Positions 1 to 5,672 are shown, counted from the first letter of the stretch. The stretch: DNA of 6,098 nt from Candidatus Uhrbacteria bacterium RIFOXYB12_FULL_58_10 (GCA_943348955.1 CALQZE010000028.1:1-6098), one strand, 5' to 3'. Translations and numbers: made by a program. The notes: a model not told the origin generated them from the letters alone.

Positions 1-15
1 ATCATATTTTTTGTG

Positions 16-1200
16 TTAAACATTTCTCATTCCTTCTACAGGATAGGATACAAAAAATGTACTTCCATTATTTTCTTCAGATTCAAACCAAATTTTTCCA
101 CCGGTACTGTCTACAATGGATTTTGTGAGATATAACCCAAGACCCGTTCCTTCTGAAAATTCATTTCGCACATTTGTTGCACGGAAGAGTTTTGAAAAAA
201 TACGATCGTATTCTGAAGATGGAATGCCGCATCCTGTATCTGTGACGGCAATGATAACATGTGTTTTGTCTGCATTCAAATGGATGGAAAGAGTGATTGT
301 TCCTTTATTCGGCGTGTACTTGATGGCATTACTGAGAAGATTTTGAAAAATAATTTCAATGAATTTGGGATCCGCGGAAATATTTGGAACAGATGGATCT
401 ATATTTGCATGATAGTTCAATTTTTTCTTCGTAAGGTGAGCTTGAAATTCATTTTTTATTTGTTCAGTGATAGCAGAGAAGTTTATAACTTCATTTTTTG
501 TGGCGAGCGTTCCGAGTTCCATGCGAGAAACGTCTAGAAGAGCATTGACAATATTCACTAGGTGGAGATTTCCATCTGCAATCGTCTTAAGATAATCTTT
601 CTGTGTATCATTGAGGTTCCCCATGTCCCCATGTAAGAGCATTTCTGCATACCAACGAACCGTTGTCATGGGTGTGCGCAATTCATGCGACGCGAGAGAA
701 ATGAATTCTGTTTTTGCATGATCGATTTCTTCTTCTAGCGTGATATCCCAATTCACTCCATAAGCTTTAAGAGGTTTTCCGTTTATATCACGTACAACTT
801 CTGCGATGGCACGTAAGATTTTAATTTCACCCGTTGGTGTTATGATTTTATATTTAAGGTCGAATGGTTTTTTTGGATTTTGTAAAATTTCTTGTAAATC
901 GTTTACGGTGCGTTCTCTATTATCCGGATGTAAGAAGGATTTCCATGCTTCATAGGCTCCACGCGGATCAAAATTCAGGTCAGCTCCATAAAGCTTAAAG
1001 AAGATAGTATCATTTATGAGCTTATCTGTAGTGATATCCCATTCCCATGTCGCAATGTTCGCAGCGGATGTTGTGCGCATGAAACGATTTGTCAACAGTT
1101 CGAGAACTTCTTCTCGGTTTTTGAGTTCGGTAACATCTTCTTCCGTTGCCATGAATCCGATAAGACTCCCATCTATATCTAGAATGGGAGACATATGCAA
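16..1200 (-). CDS. C-terminal part of the same frameshifted sensor kinase: PAS end, second PAS, HisKA and HATPase
   Basis: This is the 3' part of the gene that starts at 2252. The frame is open from 1218, and the listed start (TTG at 1200) is only the first possible codon with no ribosome binding site, so independent translation is unlikely. Residues counted from that TTG: 1-31 finish the first PAS domain (DVTELKNREE), 40-155 are a PAS_3-type domain (WEWDI, HPDN, GVNWDIT), 164-228 are the dimerisation/phosphoacceptor domain with the H-box SLASHELRTP (His172), and 276-390 are the ATPase with N-box (N287, N291), G1 DTGCG at 321-325 and G2 GTGLGL at 351-356. All kinase motifs are intact. It should autophosphorylate and pass phosphate to a response regulator, but none is encoded in the window. 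Add 351 for numbering in the repaired 745-residue protein. Confidence 0.88.
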   Translation of the reverse strand: MHMSPILDIDGSLIGFMATEEDVTELKNREEVLELLTNRFMRTTSAANIATWEWDITTDKLINDTIFFKLYGADLNFDPRGAYEAWKSFLHPDNRERTVNDLQEILQNPKKPFDLKYKIITPTGEIKILRAIAEVVRDINGKPLKAYGVNWDITLEEEIDHAKTEFISLASHELRTPMTTVRWYAEMLLHGDMGNLNDTQKDYLKTIADGNLHLVNIVNALLDVSRMELGTLATKNEVINFSAITEQIKNEFQAHLTKKKLNYHANIDPSVPNISADPKFIEIIFQNLLSNAIKYTPNKGTITLSIHLNADKTHVIIAVTDTGCGIPSSEYDRIFSKLFRATNVRNEFSEGTGLGLYLTKSIVDSTGGKIWFESEENNGSTFFVSYPVEGMRNV

Positions 1201-2252
1201 GATGGCTGTGTAAAGTTCTCACTTTTACGACGATTCGTGATTTCACTCACGAGCGGCAATTTTTGCAGTTTCCTACTCCACAAATGTTTGTAGAAATCCG
1301 GATCCATGAGAGCTCCCCAAATTCTTGGTGTTTGTCCAATCATCTCTGAAATTTGATATCCGGTAATATTTGCAGCTGTTTTGTTTGCGTATCGTATGAC
1401 GCCTGTTATGTCTGTAATCACAATATGGCTTGAGGAAGAATCCAGAGCCATGCGAAATATTTGATTTTGAAAAAAAGAGTTGAGATTTTTTTGTTCTGCA
1501 TTTTCTGGAATAGATGTTTCAAGCAATGTTTGCAGGGACCGGATATTTTTTGGTGTCGGATAAAATGTTTCGTATGCAAGTTGTGAGTCTTTTATGCCTT
1601 CCAAAACCAAGAGATCATGAACATGATCAACAAAGGCTTGTGGACCGGAAATGAAAAAGATCGAGTCTTTTTTATTGGGAATTTCTTGAAGATCCTTTGT
1701 CTCAAGAGGTCTCTCAAAATGATTGGTGCGGATCTTGTTTCCATTAAACGATTCAACTTCTTGTCGGAAAGGCATGCGTTCCTTTTTATCTTCGTAATGA
1801 AGAAGATTGATTGATCTTGGGATCATTTGTCCAACAACATCGCGGATTAAACAGAGAAATGGAGCAATGCCTGTTCCAGCAGAGAGAAGAATGAGAGGGG
1901 TGCTATTATCATCCGGCAATACAAAAGAACTGCCGAATGGAGCGATCACATTGACGGGCGAGCCTGCAGAAAGTTGAAGAAGGGTTTTTTTAAATCCACT
2001 TTCACCTTTACGGAAAATGATTTTGAGATGCGTGCCATTTTTTGCTGGGGGGGTGGTTATGGAAAATGCACGTCGGTTGCCTCTCGGATCATCCGAAAGA
2101 AGTTTTGCAATTTCGATCCAAAGATATTGACCACTTTTGTAGACAAGAGGGTTTTCAAGTTCAAACGTCATTTCAAACGTATCCTCCGCGATTTCTTTGC
2201 AATCCAAAACGACCGCTTTGTGAGATCGATTATCTACAATCTTATTGTTCAT
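1179..2252 (-). CDS. N-terminal part of a frameshifted sensor kinase: FNR-like FAD/NAD(P) module plus PAS
   Basis: This is the 5' part of a gene that continues in another frame to position 16. Residues about 10-110 form a ferredoxin-reductase-type FAD barrel, with the flavin motif RAFS at 61-64 and GESGFKKT at 83-90. Residues about 118-232 form the NAD(P)-binding lobe, with GTGIAP at 126-131, SGP at 202-204 and a C-terminal YETF at 227-230. Family members usually have Cys before this GP; here it is Ser, so hydride transfer may be weak. A PAS domain starts near 262 and runs to NRRKS at 340-344, where the frame breaks; the last 13 residues are out-of-frame read-through. There is no [2Fe-2S] ferredoxin domain, signal peptide or membrane segment, so it should act in the cytosol. 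The ATG at 2250-2252 has no Shine-Dalgarno. Domain calls are secure; redox or NAD(P)H sensing is inferred from the fusion. Confidence 0.85.
   Translation of the reverse strand: MNNKIVDNRSHKAVVLDCKEIAEDTFEMTFELENPLVYKSGQYLWIEIAKLLSDDPRGNRRAFSITTPPAKNGTHLKIIFRKGESGFKKTLLQLSAGSPVNVIAPFGSSFVLPDDNSTPLILLSAGTGIAPFLCLIRDVVGQMIPRSINLLHYEDKKERMPFRQEVESFNGNKIRTNHFERPLETKDLQEIPNKKDSIFFISGPQAFVDHVHDLLVLEGIKDSQLAYETFYPTPKNIRSLQTLLETSIPENAEQKNLNSFFQNQIFRMALDSSSSHIVITDITGVIRYANKTAANITGYQISEMIGQTPRIWGALMDPDFYKHLWSRKLQKLPLVSEITNRRKSENFTQPSCICLPF
1218..1224 (-). other. Single-base deletion (frameshift) joining the two kinase fragments
   Basis: Adding one G on the coding strand next to position 1220 turns AGT GAG AAC into AGT GGA GAA CTT TAC. 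This restores NRRKSGELYTAILHMSPI, the usual end of a PAS domain, and links the two reading frames. In the downstream frame a TGA sits at 1219-1221, and the upstream frame ends at a TAG at 1179-1181. No X-XXY-YYZ slippery heptamer lies in the 1179-1218 overlap, so programmed -1 frameshifting is not supported. A sequencing error or a real inactivating mutation are both possible. Confidence 0.85.
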
Positions 2253-2289
2253 ATAACAGAAGTATATATTTTATTGCAAAATCACGATA

Positions 2290-2327
2290 CGCCATTTGAT
2301 TGGCGACAAAGAACTTCATTGTATGAT
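2290..2327 (+). promoter_or_regulatory. Putative promoter and palindrome ahead of the methyltransferase
   Basis: TTGGCG at 2300-2305 and TATGAT at 2322-2327 are 16 bp apart and would start a transcript near 2334, about 30 nt before the ATG at 2366. A 5-bp inverted repeat, CGCCA (2290-2294) and TGGCG (2301-2305) around TTTGAT, covers the -35 box and could be an operator. It lies in the 113-bp gap between the kinase and methyltransferase starts, so it could serve both. No convincing minus-strand promoter with both boxes was found here; only a TATACT at 2261-2266 lacking a good -35. Confidence 0.45.
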
Positions 2328-2365
2328 ATTCTATCGTGTGTGGAAAAAATCGTAAACAAATAAGT

Positions 2366-2872
2366 ATGTGGATTCTCACGTTGATTTTATTTATTTTTCT
2401 TTTGTCTCTCGCGTATGCATCTGCGTCAGGTGCGCCGTGGGTCCCGACATGGAAAAAGGATCTTGAACGAATTTTGAAATTAGTTAATGTAAAAGATGGT
2501 GAGACATTCGTCGAGCTTGGATGTGGAAACGGACGTGTGTGTCGTTATGTTGCAGCACATTCGAAAGCACAGGTGAGTGGTGTTGAACTTTCACTTTTGC
2601 AATTCTGTATTGCGTGGTTACAAGCCAAAGCTTCCGGGTTGAAAAATATCCAGATTAAATTCGGAAACGCGTTTCATCAAGATCTCAAAAACATCGACAC
2701 ACTTTATATGTTTCTTATGCCTGAGACTTACGAAAAAATTCGCCCCAAATTGGAAAGCGAATTAAAACGTGGTTCTCGTGTTGTTACGTATGTTTGGCCG
2801 ATTGCCGGATGGGAACCTGTGAAGATTGATGAAGTTGAAGGAAGTCAAAAGATTTATTTGTATCAGAGATAG
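2366..2872 (+). CDS. Membrane-anchored class I SAM-dependent methyltransferase, FAM173/KMT-like
   Basis: This is a 168-residue protein. Residues 2-18 are a hydrophobic N-terminal anchor, followed by APWVPT at 23-28. The S-adenosylmethionine motif I is ELGCGNGR at 50-57, the acidic residue after strand 2 is Glu74 (GVELS), and FGNAF at 99-103 marks the next SAM-contact region. The tail FLMPETYEKIRPKL ... LKRGSRVVTY ... GWEP resembles the FAM173 family of membrane-anchored protein lysine methyltransferases, which share the anchor, an APxVPT-like stretch and a GDGR-type motif. The substrate is unknown. I chose ATG 2366 because it opens directly on the anchor and lies about 30 nt after the predicted transcript start; a GTG at 2336 would add 10 residues and begin almost at that start. 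Neither has a Shine-Dalgarno. The stop is 3 bp from the stop of the opposite gene. Confidence 0.8.
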   Translation: MWILTLILFIFLLSLAYASASGAPWVPTWKKDLERILKLVNVKDGETFVELGCGNGRVCRYVAAHSKAQVSGVELSLLQFCIAWLQAKASGLKNIQIKFGNAFHQDLKNIDTLYMFLMPETYEKIRPKLESELKRGSRVVTYVWPIAGWEPVKIDEVEGSQKIYLYQR

Positions 2873-2875
2873 AAA

Positions 2876-3892
2876 CTACTTTCCCAACTGCTGCTCCTTC
2901 GTCCGTTTAAGCGCACCAATGACTCCGTTTGGAATGGTGCGTTTTAAAATTTCTAAGATTTCTTCTCCGGAAAGTTGCGTGGCCGGTGTTGTGCCTGGAT
3001 TCACACCGCCGTTTTGAATGGTGTTTGCGGCGTCATCGTAAAACCATTCATCGATGCCTTCAACGCGTCCGCTTGATTGCAAAAGGATTCGGGAAGGTTG
3101 TAATTCAATTCCGCGACGTTTTGCTTCTTCTTTTCGCAATGCTTCCACCGTTGGGCGCAAATCGATGCTTCGAAGTTGTCGTGTGATGATATTGGTGTGT
3201 CCGCTTGTTCGACGCGCGACCATCAGATCCATACGCTTTGCTGCACGCAAGAAACCTGGCAACGCAATGTTGTCCGTTTCCATATACGCGCATTTCAAAT
3301 CTGCAGATCCTTGTTTCAAAACGAACTCGATTCCGTGTCCGTTTGCTTTTAACGCTTCCCATTCTTTCGGAAGTTCTTCTGAACGTTTTTGTTCTTCAAG
3401 AACGTGGAAGTGAATGAGTGGCAAAACATAATCAAGTGTACGTTTTGGATCATCCGGAAACGCGCGGTTCAAATTCATGATCAATCCGGAAAGTCCGAAT
3501 GCACGATCAAGCGGATCGTCGCTAATGGTTCCTTTTCCTTCCAAGTCATCGCGCTTTGCCCACGCAAGAACTTTCTTGAATGGGGGATTGTCTGCAATGC
3601 CAAGATACTTTGCGATTAATGTGGATGCACATTCTTCACGCTTTCCCGATTGTTGATTTGCAATGTGGTGATCAAACAATCCTCCGCCGAGATCAATCGC
3701 GAGTGTTCCTTGTGCAAGAAGTGTGTCTGGAGTTTCTCCTTCCGGAAGCGCGGTCCAAAATAAAACAGGAGCCGTATCGATTCCCGGAAATAATTCTTTT
3801 CCAAATCGCGCGAGGATATAAAGTGCCACGGCAGTGTCTGCTTGGATTTTTGGAAAGATGACGACGGCTTGAATTGAAATGGGTGATGGCAT
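2876..3892 (-). CDS. DHH/MYG1-like putative metal-dependent hydrolase
   Basis: This is a 338-residue soluble protein. Near the N-terminus, KIQADTAVALYILARFG at 15-31 occupies the place of the first metal motif (a D-containing turn then a helix) of DHH-type phosphoesterases and MYG1 proteins. AIDLGGGLFDHH at 65-76 carries the DHH signature and closely resembles the (V)D(V/L)GG...YDHH of MYG1 exonuclease-like proteins. RDD at 114-116 is a further possible metal ligand, and NGGVNPG at 294-300 may be the glycine-rich C-terminal motif. Activity on phosphodiesters or nucleic acid is inferred from family. I chose ATG 3892, not the upstream start at 4021, because the 43 extra codons would be read from the inverted repeat and because an extended -10 box lies just ahead of 3892. 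It is convergent with the methyltransferase, with 3 bp between stops. Confidence 0.65.
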   Translation of the reverse strand: MPSPISIQAVVIFPKIQADTAVALYILARFGKELFPGIDTAPVLFWTALPEGETPDTLLAQGTLAIDLGGGLFDHHIANQQSGKREECASTLIAKYLGIADNPPFKKVLAWAKRDDLEGKGTISDDPLDRAFGLSGLIMNLNRAFPDDPKRTLDYVLPLIHFHVLEEQKRSEELPKEWEALKANGHGIEFVLKQGSADLKCAYMETDNIALPGFLRAAKRMDLMVARRTSGHTNIITRQLRSIDLRPTVEALRKEEAKRRGIELQPSRILLQSSGRVEGIDEWFYDDAANTIQNGGVNPGTTPATQLSGEEILEILKRTIPNGVIGALKRTKEQQLGK

Positions 3893-3901
3893 AGTGAATG
3901 T

Positions 3902-3910
3902 ATTGTAGCA
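3902..3910 (-). promoter_or_regulatory. Extended -10 promoter for the DHH/MYG1-like gene
   Basis: The minus strand reads TGCTACAAT, an extended -10 (TGn plus TACAAT), with no convincing -35. Transcription would begin near 3895, only a few bases before the ATG at 3892. No Shine-Dalgarno is present, so the mRNA is probably leaderless. Confidence 0.5.
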
Positions 3911-3911
3911 G

Positions 3912-4052
3912 AAAGTGATGGAGTTATGGAGTGGTGGAGTGTAAGAGTTAAAGAGTTGTTGGATTTGGGAAAAGAAAAAAATGGAATGAATCATTTTTCT
4001 AATAAAAAACTTCCCACACATTCACTCCACCACTCCATAACTCCATCACTTT
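3912..4052. repeat. Perfect 30-bp inverted repeat with 81-bp AT-rich centre
   Basis: The arms at 3912-3941 and 4023-4052 are exact reverse complements over 30 bases; matching stops at both edges. The centre (3942-4022) is AT-rich and holds no credible gene. The element lies between the DHH/MYG1-like promoter and the terminator of the GC-rich gene. It could be a fold-back intergenic repeat, a MITE-like remnant or an mRNA-processing structure. No clean flanking target duplication was seen. Confidence 0.9.
3917..3956 (+). repeat. 8-bp tandem repeat, five units ending in GAGT
   Basis: Five consecutive octamers, GATGGAGT, TATGGAGT, GGTGGAGT, GTAAGAGT and TAAAGAGT, share the last four bases GAGT; the first three share TGGAGT. 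The array starts inside the left arm of the inverted repeat and runs past it into the centre. The right arm holds the complement of only the first three units (ACTCCACC, ACTCCATA, ACTCCATC at 4024-4047). Confidence 0.8.
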
Positions 4053-4062
4053 GTAATTTTGA

Positions 4063-4128
4063 GAAAAAAAGAAGCCCCGCCGAAGTCGAAGTTCGAGCTA
4101 ATGCTCGAGGCTTCTTCTTCGCCGAGGC
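4063..4128 (-). terminator. Intrinsic terminator of the GC-rich gene
   Basis: A long imperfect hairpin has arms at 4074-4098 and 4103-4128 around the loop TAAT, with an uninterrupted CGAGC/GCTCG at the tip and a second paired block CGCCGAAG/CTTCGCCG near the base. On the minus strand it is followed by a T-tract (positions 4070 down to 4063). It starts 7 bp past the stop codon at 4135-4137. Confidence 0.8.
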
Positions 4129-4134
4129 GAGGGT

Positions 4135-4908
4135 CTAGAGGGTGAGGTCACCGTTGTTGTCGAGGTCGCTGCCAGTGACGCTGCTGAAGCCGAGGTTCTC
4201 GTCGCGAGTGGCTGCGACAAGTCCGTGCTCCTGGAGCGCTTGGGCCATGGAGGTCAAGACCGGGCGACGTTCGCGACGATCCTGGGCCTTCGGCTGCACG
4301 TTGCGATCCAGGCGGACCTCGACGTGTTGGAAGCGCGGCTGCCGATCGCTGTAGTTGAAGTGCGCGAAGTGGCCGCCTTCCGCACTGTCCTTGAACTGGC
4401 GCCGTGCGTACTCGGGGAGGATGACCGTCCCGTTTGGCACGGTGGTGGTGCGGTGGCAGATCAGCTCGCCGATCGAGGGTTCTCCGCTTCCCGTCTTCAC
4501 GTTGGCGTAGAACTCGTAGATCTTGACGTTCTTGTGGCTGAGCAGAACTTCCGAGTCGCCCTGGATGGGCTCGCGGGTCCGCATTTTCATTTCGATCGTA
4601 CCTTCGGTCATTCCGTCCACGTTCGGGACGATGCCGTCGAAGAAGTGGATCTTGACCGCGTCGATCGCGCCGCCGACCGTGGCATTGGTGTACGGGACCT
4701 TCTCGGGCGTTTCGGCCGGAGTCAGTTCCGTTCCCGGAGTCAGGTAGATGCGACCCTGGAACACGAAGATCGTGTAGGTCCGCATGCGGATCGGAAACAT
4801 TCCGGGGCGCGCGGGGGGCTTGACGAGATCGAGGTCCGGGACGAGGTTGACGAGCATCTCTTCGAAGTAACGAACGGTCTTGATTCCGGTGGCATTGGGC
4901 TGATTCAT
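4135..4908 (-). CDS. Unrecognised GC-rich gene product, 257 residues, EF-hand-like C-terminal end
   Basis: I do not recognise this protein. It is soluble, with no signal peptide or membrane segment. The N-terminal half reads as a beta-rich domain with alternating hydrophobic strands (RTYTIFVFQGRIYLTPGTE); it continues through a His/Phe/Tyr-rich stretch GGHFAHFNYSDRQ and an Arg-rich segment (AQDRRERRP) to the C-terminus DLDNNGDLTL, which looks like part of a calcium-binding D-x-D-x-N-G loop. I chose ATG 4908 because AGGAGT at 4914-4919 lies 5 bases ahead; the in-frame ATG at 4980 is less well spaced and its extra codons lack the gene's GC-rich character. Hand counts give 37/60 G+C at 4141-4200 and 42/60 at 4261-4320, with G/C third positions dominant, unlike every neighbour. 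It has its own strong promoter and terminator. Transfer from a GC-rich source or strong codon selection are both possible. A functional gene is well supported; its function is unknown. Confidence 0.8.
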   Translation of the reverse strand: MNQPNATGIKTVRYFEEMLVNLVPDLDLVKPPARPGMFPIRMRTYTIFVFQGRIYLTPGTELTPAETPEKVPYTNATVGGAIDAVKIHFFDGIVPNVDGMTEGTIEMKMRTREPIQGDSEVLLSHKNVKIYEFYANVKTGSGEPSIGELICHRTTTVPNGTVILPEYARRQFKDSAEGGHFAHFNYSDRQPRFQHVEVRLDRNVQPKAQDRRERRPVLTSMAQALQEHGLVAATRDENLGFSSVTGSDLDNNGDLTL

Positions 4909-5004
4909 CTTGAACTCCTGGTCTGCATAAGAACGCCTGCTGTGCGCTCTTGGTAAGTATGCTTCGCCTGTGCGATGCATAGGTGTCGATTCCTCATTGG
5001 ATCC

Positions 5005-5044
5005 GACGTCATCTTTATTGATCTAAATCAGTAAAGATAACGTC
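5005..5044 (-). promoter_or_regulatory. 18-bp hairpin in the leader of the GC-rich gene
   Basis: The arms 5005-5022 and 5027-5044 pair at 16 of 18 positions around a 4-base loop. The structure begins with GACGTC, itself a palindrome. It lies about 27 bases downstream of the predicted transcript start, within a leader of about 160 nt. It has no T-tract on the minus strand, so it is not an ordinary terminator; it could protect the mRNA 5' end, bind a protein or act as an operator. Confidence 0.7.
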
Positions 5045-5078
5045 ACATCGTAAGTGAAACTGTGCGTACTAGAGATGA

Positions 5079-5107
5079 ATAATAGCATAAAATGGCGCTT
5101 TTGTCAA
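5079..5107 (-). promoter_or_regulatory. Near-consensus sigma-70 promoter of the GC-rich gene
   Basis: The minus strand reads TTGACA (5107-5102), a 17-bp spacer, then TATTAT (5084-5079). The -35 is a perfect match, the -10 matches at 5 of 6 and the spacer is ideal. Transcription should begin near 5072, giving a leader of about 160 nt. This is the strongest promoter in the window. Confidence 0.85.
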
Positions 5108-5152
5108 GATCTGCATGCGGATAATGCCCTAAAAACGGCCTGAAACGATGCA

Positions 5153-5180
5153 TAGACAGAATTTGGTTATCGAGTATAAT
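5153..5180 (+). promoter_or_regulatory. Sigma-70 promoter of the DUF4178-like gene
   Basis: TAGACA (5153-5158), a 16-bp spacer and a perfect TATAAT (5175-5180) predict a start near 5187, about 45 nt before the ATG at 5232. Confidence 0.75.
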
Positions 5181-5201
5181 CGCCAAAGAAGTAAAAAACT
5201 T

Positions 5202-5208
5202 AAGGAGG
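5202..5208 (+). promoter_or_regulatory. Strong Shine-Dalgarno placed too far from the ATG
   Basis: AAGGAGG is a near-perfect anti-Shine-Dalgarno match, but it ends 23 bases before the ATG at 5232. The only well-spaced start is a TTG at 5219 (10-base gap), which opens a 16-codon frame (LKYTYENQRSFSHGTR) ending at 5269 inside the next gene. GGAG can also pair with CTCC at 5214-5217, which could mask the site. Confidence 0.55.
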
Positions 5209-5231
5209 AATTGCTCCATTGAAATACACCT

Positions 5232-5672
5232 ATGAAAATCAGCGATCTTTTAGCCATGGAACTCGGTGAAAGCGTCAGTATCGCAAATGAACCGTTTACG
5301 AAGATGGGTCAGGCAGAACTTAAACTCGATGACGGCACCAAAATGTTTTGGTTGTACGACGACGAGGACAAAATGCTCTCGGTTGCACCGGAAGAAGATG
5401 AGCTGATGTTTTTTCAACAAATTCAAGAAGAATTGGAACCATCTGAAACAATCCTGTTTCAATCCAAAGAATATGAGTTCAGTTATGAAGACGGAGGAAT
5501 TATCAAACATGTGGAAGGTGATGCTCTTGTTGAAGAAGAAGATCGAAACGCCTTCTCAGACTATCAATCAAAAGACGGAGAAACCGTTCGTATCATCACA
5601 AATGAGAATTCAGGAGAGGTTGTCGGTTACAGTGGCCGCACTGTTTCTGAAGATGATCTGTCGGAAATTTAA
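5232..5672 (+). CDS. Small acidic protein resembling DUF4178
   Basis: This is a 146-residue cytosolic protein rich in Asp and Glu, without signal peptide or membrane segment. The pattern LLAMELGESVSI at 6-17, then AELKLDDGTKMFWLYDDEDKM at 28-48, and later SKEYEFSYEDGG at 78-89 resembles DUF4178: a G-x-x-V strand, a Trp-Leu pair (W40-L41) before an acidic turn, and a second beta-rich segment. The function of DUF4178 is not known to me. ATG 5232 is the only reasonable start, since an in-frame TGA lies at 5220-5222, although the strong Shine-Dalgarno is 23 bases away. It has its own promoter and terminator, so it is probably transcribed alone. The gene call is firm; the family call is moderate. 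Confidence 0.75.
   Translation: MKISDLLAMELGESVSIANEPFTKMGQAELKLDDGTKMFWLYDDEDKMLSVAPEEDELMFFQQIQEELEPSETILFQSKEYEFSYEDGGIIKHVEGDALVEEEDRNAFSDYQSKDGETVRIITNENSGEVVGYSGRTVSEDDLSEI

Larger units (their letters stand above)
4909..5231. other. Divergent intergenic region between the GC-rich gene and the DUF4178-like gene
   Basis: This 323-bp stretch holds no gene. It contains, from left to right, the ribosome binding site of the minus-strand gene, a leader hairpin at 5005-5044, a minus-strand promoter at 5079-5107, a plus-strand promoter at 5153-5180 and a Shine-Dalgarno-like AAGGAGG at 5202-5208. The two promoters point away from each other and their boxes do not overlap. Confidence 0.8.

Noticed and set aside
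1179..1218. Programmed ribosomal -1 frameshift in the kinase gene
   Set aside because: No slippery heptamer lies in the overlap, and the missing G restores a canonical motif at codon 345.
1974..2363. Plus-strand 129-codon open frame opposite the reductase module
   Set aside because: It overlaps the kinase gene antisense, lacks any recognisable domain and runs through the divergent promoter region.
3893..4021. N-terminal extension of the DHH/MYG1-like protein by 43 codons
   Set aside because: It would be translated from the inverted repeat and its AT-rich centre, and the extended -10 box lies inside it.
3903..4055. TTGTA on both sides of the inverted repeat as a target-site duplication
   Set aside because: The copies are not placed symmetrically at the element edges (one overlaps the arm, the other is 4 bases away), and 5-base matches in such DNA are common.
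4225..4956. Plus-strand 243-codon open frame opposite the GC-rich gene
   Set aside because: Long antisense frames are expected in GC-rich codons. It has no ribosome site or promoter, while the minus-strand gene has promoter, ribosome site and terminator.
4909..4980. N-terminal extension of the GC-rich protein from ATG 4980
   Set aside because: The stretch lacks the gene's GC-rich codon pattern, and a well-spaced AGGAGT precedes ATG 4908.
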